A stretch of DNA of 64,000 nucleotides from Cherax quadricarinatus (lineage: Eukaryota > Arthropoda > Malacostraca > Decapoda > Parastacidae). The stretch is taken from the NCBI RefSeq assembly GCF_038502225.1, contig NC_091325.1, positions 29,767,966-29,831,965 on the forward strand, in the 5' to 3' direction. Shown here in pieces: positions 58,564 to 64,000 of this stretch. Position 1 is the stretch's first letter. The number at the start of each line of letters is the position of its first letter. The position numbers and the translations under genes are program-made. The notes under the pieces were generated by a model. That model had not been told where the DNA came from, searched no databases, and was given only the letters and a program-made list of their open reading frames with translations.

Positions 58564-61395
58564 TGGAATAACAAACAAGTGGGAGGAGTGGCACGAAAGA
58601 GTCAAAGAGGCATCACCAGACATCATAGCGATCACAGAAATCAAGCTTACAGGTATGATAACAGATGCCATCTTTCCAGTGGGATACCAGATCCTGAGAA
58701 AAGACAGAAGGAACAGGGGGGGGGGGTGGCGGAGTGGCATTGCTGATCAAACACCGATGGAATTTTGATGAGCTGGAGAGAGGAGACAGCGGAGTAGAAA
58801 GTGATTACATAGCGGGAACGCTTCACTCTCGTGGTCCCAAGGTGATAATTGCAGTGATGTATAACCCACCACAGAACAGCAGGAGGCCAAGGCAAGAGTA
58901 TGATGAGAGCAATAGAGCGATGGTTGACACACTGGCTGCAGTGGCGAGAAGAGCTCATGCATGCAGGGCAAAGCTCCTGATCATGGGCGACTTTAACCAC
59001 AAGGAGATCGAATGGGAGAACTTGGAGCCACATGGGGGCCAAGATACATGGAGGGCTAAGATGATGGAGGTGGTACTGGAAAACCTCATGTACCAACACG
59101 TAAGGGACACTACAAGAGAGAGAGGAGAGGATGAACCAGCAAGACTGGACTTAGTATTCACCTTGAGTAGTGCAGATATTGAGGACATCACATATGAAAG
59201 ACCCCTTGGGGCCAGCGATCATGTGGTTTTGAGCTTCGAATACACAGTAGAGCTACAAGTGGAGGGGGAAGCAAGAAGGCCAGGACAAATGAAACCAAAC
59301 TACAGGAAAGGGGACTACACAGGAATGAGGAACTTCCTGAATGAGGTTCAGTGGGACAGAGAACTGGCAGGGAAGCCAGTTAATGAGATGATGGAATATG
59401 TAGCAACAATGTGCAAGGAGGCCGAGGAGAGGTTTGTACCCAAGGGTAACAGGAATAATGGAAAAGCCAGGATGAGCCCATGGTTCACCCAAAGATGCAA
59501 GGAGGCAAAAACCAAGTGTGCTAGGGAATGGAAGAAATATAGAAGGCAAAGGACCCAGGAGAATAAGGAGAGCAGTCGTAGAGCCAGAAACGAATATGCA
59601 CAGATAAGAAGGGAGGCCCAACGTCAATATGAAAATGACACAACAGCAAAAGCCAAATCTGACCCGAAGCTGTTATACAGCCACATCCGGAAGAAAACAA
59701 CCGTCAAGGACCAGGTAATCAGGCTAAGGAAGGAAGGAGGAGAGACAACAAGAAATGACCGTGAGGAATGTGAGGAACTCAACAAGAGATTCAAAGAAGT
59801 GTTCACAGAGGAGACAGAAGGGGCTCCAGAAAGACGGAGAGGTAGGGTACACCACCATGTGCTGGAGACAGTACACACAACCGAGGAAGAAGTGAAGAGG
59901 CTTCTGAGTGAGCTAGATACCTCAAAGGCAATGGAGCCAGATAACATCTCTCCATGGGTCCTGAGAGAGGGAGCAGAGGCGCTATGTGTACCCCTAACAA
60001 CAATATTCAATACATCTATCGAAACAGGGAGATTGCCTGAGGCATGGAAGACAGCAAATGTGGTCCCAATCTTTAAAAAAGGAGACAGACATGAAGCACT
60101 AAACTACAGACCAGTGTCACTGACATGTATAGCATGCAAAATCATGGAAAAGATTGTCAGGAGAAGAATGGTGGAACATCTAGAAAGGAATGATCTCATC
60201 ACCAGCAGCCAACATGGTTTCAGAGACGGGAAATCCTGTGTCACAAACCTACTGGAGTTCTATGACATGGTGACAGCAGTAAGACAAGAGAGAGAGGGGT
60301 GGGTGGATTGCATTTTCTTGGACTGCAAGAAGGCGTTTGACACAGTACCACACAAGAGATTAGTGCAAAAACTGGAGGACCAAGCAGGGATAACAGGGAA
60401 GGCACTGTAATGGATCAGGGAATACTTGTCAGGAAGACAGCAGCGAGTAATGGTACGTGGCGAGGTGTCAGAGTGGGCACCTGTGACCAGCGGGGTCCCA
60501 CAGGGGTCAGTCCTAGGACCAGTGCTGTTTCTGGTATTTGTGAACGACATGACGGAAGGAATAAACTCCGAGGTGTTCCTGTTTGCAGATGACGTGAAGT
60601 TGATGAGAAGAGTTCATTCGATCGAAGACCAGGCAGAAATACAAAGGGATCTGGACAGGCTGCAGACCTGGTCCAGCAACTGGCTCCTGGAGTTCAATCC
60701 CACCAAGTGCAAAGTCATGAGGATTGGGGAAGGGCAAAGAAGACCGCAGACGGAGTACAGTCTAGGGGGCCAGAGACTACAAACATCACTCAAGGAAAAA
60801 GATCTTGGGGTGAGTATAACACCAGGCACATCTCCTGAAGCGCACATCAACCAAATAACTGCAGCAGCATATGGGCGCCTGGCAAACCTCAGAACAGCAT
60901 TCTGACATCTTAATAAGGAATCGTTCAGGACCCTGTACACCGTGTACGTTAGGCCCATATTGGAGTATGCGGCACCAGTTTGGAACCCACACCTAGCCAA
61001 GCATGTAAAGAAACTAGAGAAAGTGCAAAGGTTTGCAACAAGACTAGTCCCAGAGTTAAGAGGTATGTCCTATGAGGAGAGGTTAAGGGAAATCAACCTG
61101 ACGACACTGGAGGACAGGAGAGATAGGGGGGACATGATAACGACTTACAAAATACTGAGAGGAATTGACAAGGTGGACAAAGACAGGATGTTCCAGAGAC
61201 TGGACACAGCAACACGGGGGACACAGTTGGAAGCTGAAGACACAGATGAATCAAAGGGATGTTAGGAAGTATTTCTTCAGCCACAGAGTAGTCAGGAAGT
61301 GGAATAGTTTGGGAAGCGATGTAGTGGAGGCAGGATCCATACATAGCTTTAAGCAGAGGCACGATAAAGCTCATGGTTCAGGGAGAGTGACCTAG
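58523..61395 (+). pseudogene. Family B ORF2 (copy B2): APE and reverse transcriptase
   Basis: Segments: 58,523-58,768 (LKVWYTNADGITNKWEEW, IIAITEIKL, LRKDRRNRGGG); a frameshift in a run of about ten G at 58,718; 58,734-60,410 (MGDFNHKEIEWENLEPHGGQ, RLDLVFTLSSADIEDI, LGASDHVVLSFE, RT fingers PDNISPWVLREGAEALC, palm FLDCKKAFDTVPHK); TAA at 60,408 where copy B1 has Gln; 60,426-60,905 (GVPQGSVLGPVLFLVFVNDM, FADDVKLMRR); TGA at 60,903 for Arg; 60,942-61,265 and, shifted, 61,165-61,395 (KYFFSHRVVRKWNSLGSDVV). APE and RT active-site residues are intact despite the breaks. Confidence 0.85.
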
Positions 61396-61476
61396 TAGCG
61401 ATCAGTGAAGAGGCGGGGCCAGGAGCTTGGACTCGACCCCTGCAACCTCAACTAGGTGAGTACAACTAGGTGAGTA
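61396..61476 (+). other. Family B 3' UTR and tail (copy B2)
   Basis: GAGGCGGGGCCAGGAGCTTG, GACTCGACCCCTGCAACC, then AACTAGGTGAGTAC twice, then ACAC. Confidence 0.85.
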
Positions 61477-61494
61477 TACACACACACATACACA

Positions 61495-61537
<43 letters not shown>

Positions 61538-62006
61538 ACACACATGCACATACACACACACACACACACACACACCCACACACACACACACACACATACA
61601 CCCACCACCACTTGACACAAACACTTGACACAAACATGTACCCCCCCTCCCCTAACCACCTCTCTCCCTTCCCTAACCACCTCACCTTAGCCACCTACCC
61701 CTCCCCCAAACCACCTAACCCCTCCCCAAACCATCTAACCCCCAAAACTACCTCCCTCCCTCCAATAACCATCCTCCCCCTCCCCCATAACAATCCATCC
61801 CCTCTCTCTCTCAAACATATACTCCCCCCTCCCCTAACCACCTAACCCTAGCCACCTACCCCTCCCCCAAACCATCTAACCCCCTCCTCCAACTATCTCT
61901 ACCCCTCCAATAACCATCCTTCCCCTCCCCCACAACCATCCATCCCGTCTCCTCCTAACCATCAATTCCCCTCCCCCTAACCACCCGTCCCCCCGTCTGT
62001 GGAGCA
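61477..62006 (+). other. (AC)n and C-rich leader of copy B3
   Basis: AC repeat to about 61,610, then CCCTCCCC/CTAACCAC-rich sequence with about 200-bp internal duplication (61,640-61,740 resembles 61,815-61,890). CTGTGG precedes the ORF1 ATG as in B1, but without an A-run. Confidence 0.7.
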
Positions 62007-63032
62007 ATGGGGGAACCTAGAACCAGGATGAGGACAAGGGGCTCCGAAGATGAATCTTGGAGGGAGGAATGGGAGGCAGAGCTCAAAAAAAGGGAGGAAG
62101 ACTGGGGAAGGAGACTAGATGAGCTGGAAAGGAAGATGGAAGATAGGTTAGCAGCAGAATGCAGAAGGTGGAAGCAACAGGCCACAGCAGCAGAAATCAA
62201 GATAGAGAGATTAGAAGAGGAGCTGAGACATCTGAAACAGCACAGAGACAAAGATATTACAGAAGTAGCATCGGCAATGGCTACATCAGACACAGACAAC
62301 AGGTCTGAAGGAAGCATGGAAACTAAACTGTCTGCAGAGGTCCTGTCAAACCCACATGGGGCCAAAACAAAGACAGGGAGCACACTAGGACAGAATGAGA
62401 GGTTGGAAGACATTGTAGGAACTAGGACATGTGCAGGGACCATACCAGATACCTGTGGGGGCCAGGAACAGATGAGCAGGAATGACAAACCAAGAAGCAT
62501 AGGGGCCATAACTAGGGAAGGGACTGAAGGAAGGAACACTCCATGGGAAGGAACTAAAGCACATCAGAGGATGCAATGGGAGTCACAGTGGGAGGTGGAA
62601 AGGGAGAGATCCATGTTTGTCTATGGGCTAGACAAAGCTAAAGGGGAAACTTATGATGAAAGAAAGCAGGAGGAGAAAAAAGTGATTGAAGATATCATGA
62701 AGGTGATAGGCGAGGGGGACATGACCCAGGTGGCAAATTTTCGGAGAATTGGGTGATTCACAAAGAAAAGGAATCGGCCTCTCAAAGTAATTTTCAAGGC
62801 AGAATCACCCCGAACCGTGAGAGGCAAGCAGGAGTTCCGGAGTGTGTACCTCGATCGAGACAGAACACAGGACGAGAGGAAGACGATGAAAGAGAGAGTT
62901 CAAAAACGAAAGGAGAAATGGGAGGAAATGAAAAAGGAGAGCAGAATAACCCAGGATCAAATGGAAAGACAAGCACACCTCCCAGAAACACCTGCAGAAG
63001 GACTCAAGCCACGACACCCCCAAGGCAACTGA
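62007..63032 (+). pseudogene. Family B ORF1 (copy B3)
   Basis: MGEPRTRMRTRGSEDESWRE; coiled coil (EWEAELKKREEDWGRRLDEL, IERLEEELRHLKQH); a Ser/Thr/Glu-rich middle; MFVYGLDKAKGETYDERKQE and EGDMTQVANFRRIG. A TGA at 62,754 replaces the Trp found in copy B1 (IGWF). The rest (KNRPLKVIFKAE-like, then VYLDRDRTQDERKTMKERVQ) follows in two phases to 63,032. Otherwise close to B1. Confidence 0.75.
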
Positions 63033-63097
63033 ACAATCCAAACCAACCATCACACACCGATCCCTCTGTTCCCACCCCCCGCACCACAGTTACAGTA

Positions 63098-64000
63098 TTA
63101 GAACAGAAGTTGAAGGTTTGGTACACAAATGTAGATGGATTAACGAATAAACATGAGGAATGGCAAGAAAGAATCAATGAGAAGTCCCCAGACATCATAG
63201 CAGTTACAGAAACAAAACTCACGGAGACAATAACAGATGCAATCTTCCCACCAGGATACCAGATCATGAGGAAAGATAGAAGGGGCAGGGGGGGAGGTGG
63301 GGATGCTCTGCTCACAAAAAAACAGATGGAAATTCAAGAAAATGGAAGGCATAGATGAGAAGGGAGAAAGAGACTACATAGTAGGTACACTTCGGTCTGG
63401 GGAACACAAAGTGGTCATTGCAGTGATGTATAATCCACCACAGAACTGCAGGAGGCCAAGAGAGGAATATGAAGAGAGCAACAGAGCAATGGAGGACACA
63501 CTTGCTGAGGTGGCAAGAAGAGCTCACTCCAGCAGAGCAAAGTTGCTGGTTATGGGGGATTTCAACCACAGGGAGATTGACTGGGAAAACCTGGAGCCAC
63601 ATTGGGGTCCCGAAACATGGAGAGCCAGGATGTTGGACGTGGTGCTGGAAAACCTCATGCACCAACATGTTAAGAACACTACCAGAGTGAGAGGGGAGGA
63701 TGAGCCAGCAAGATTGGACCTTGTGTTCACCCTGGGCAGCTCAGACATTGAGGACATCAAGTATGAGAGTCCCCTAGGAGCTAGCGACCACATGGTTCTG
63801 TGCTTTGAATACATAGTAGAGTTGCAAGTGGAGAGAATAACAGGAGTTGAATGGGAAAAGCCTGACTATAAAAGAGGGGACTACATAGGGTTGAAGAACT
63901 TCCTGCGGGAGGTCCAGTGGGACAGAGAACTGGCAGGAAAGCCAGTAAATGAAATGATGGAATATGTAACAACAAAATGCAAGGAGGCAGTGGAAAGGTT
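63098..64000 (+). pseudogene. Family B ORF2 N-terminus (copy B3), cut by window end
   Basis: LKVWYTNVDGLTNKHEEWQE, IIAVTETKLTETITDAI and RGRGGGGDALLTKKQ, then a frameshift near 63,320 and GERDYIVGTLRSGEHKVVIA, VMGDFNHREIDWENLEPHWG, RLDLVFTLGSSDIEDI, LGASDHMVLCFE and the connection region VQWDRELAGKPVNEMMEYV. The APE residues are intact. The RT lies beyond 64,000. Confidence 0.8.

Overview
The window is repeat-dominated animal nuclear DNA. Almost every long open frame belongs to a retroelement, microsatellites are long and numerous, and the only host gene I can support is a pair of small spliced exons. The mix of BEL/Pao, Tx1-like, CR1-like, RTE-like and Penelope-like elements, many (AT)n and (AC)n tracts and long minisatellites suggests an arthropod. 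A decapod crustacean (crayfish or shrimp-like) is my best guess; this is inference from repeat types, not from a marker gene.

Layout. 1-13,350: one BEL/Pao LTR retrotransposon on the minus strand (3' LTR cut by the window start; pol, protease and gag at 411-5,699; 5' LTR about 11,704-13,350). Its leader is split by a Tx1-like LINE (about 5,920-11,697). 13,352-17,045: a Tx1 scrap, an older BEL copy (gag remnant, leader and LTR) and the 3' end of an RTE-like LINE. 17,100-19,430: head-to-head tRNA-type SINEs, a 389-bp element with inverted ends, SINE-like pieces sharing a LINE 3' end, and a Penelope terminal fragment, all between AT microsatellites. 20,427-20,762: the last two exons (minus strand) of a probable gustatory-receptor-family chemoreceptor, with three minisatellites just upstream. 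24,532-32,385: a 7.85-kb foldback element with inverted arms of roughly 3 kb and no transposase. 32,394-41,108: a Penelope-like element (minus) with an inverted 5'-truncated partner, hit by two CR1-like (family A) insertions, one nearly full length and itself carrying a 648-bp palindrome. 41,109-46,750: more AT-embedded elements and fragments of a second CR1-like family (B) joined through (GT)n. 46,757-49,410: a second family A copy with a clean 168-bp SINE insertion. 49,411-64,000: three family B LINEs head to tail, each copy's tail followed by AC repeats and a pyrimidine-rich leader.

The genes do not form a host pathway. The autonomous elements encode their own Gag/ORF1 RNA-binding proteins and replication enzymes (RT with RNase H and integrase, APE endonuclease, or GIY-YIG endonuclease), but every copy is interrupted by stops, frameshifts, truncation or nested insertions. 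The SINE-like, inverted-end and foldback elements have no enzymes and would need activity supplied in trans. The most interesting signals are the giant foldback, hammerhead-ribozyme-like cores with altered 3-8 pairs in Penelope-type repeats, the LINE array joined at AC repeats, and the chemoreceptor exons.
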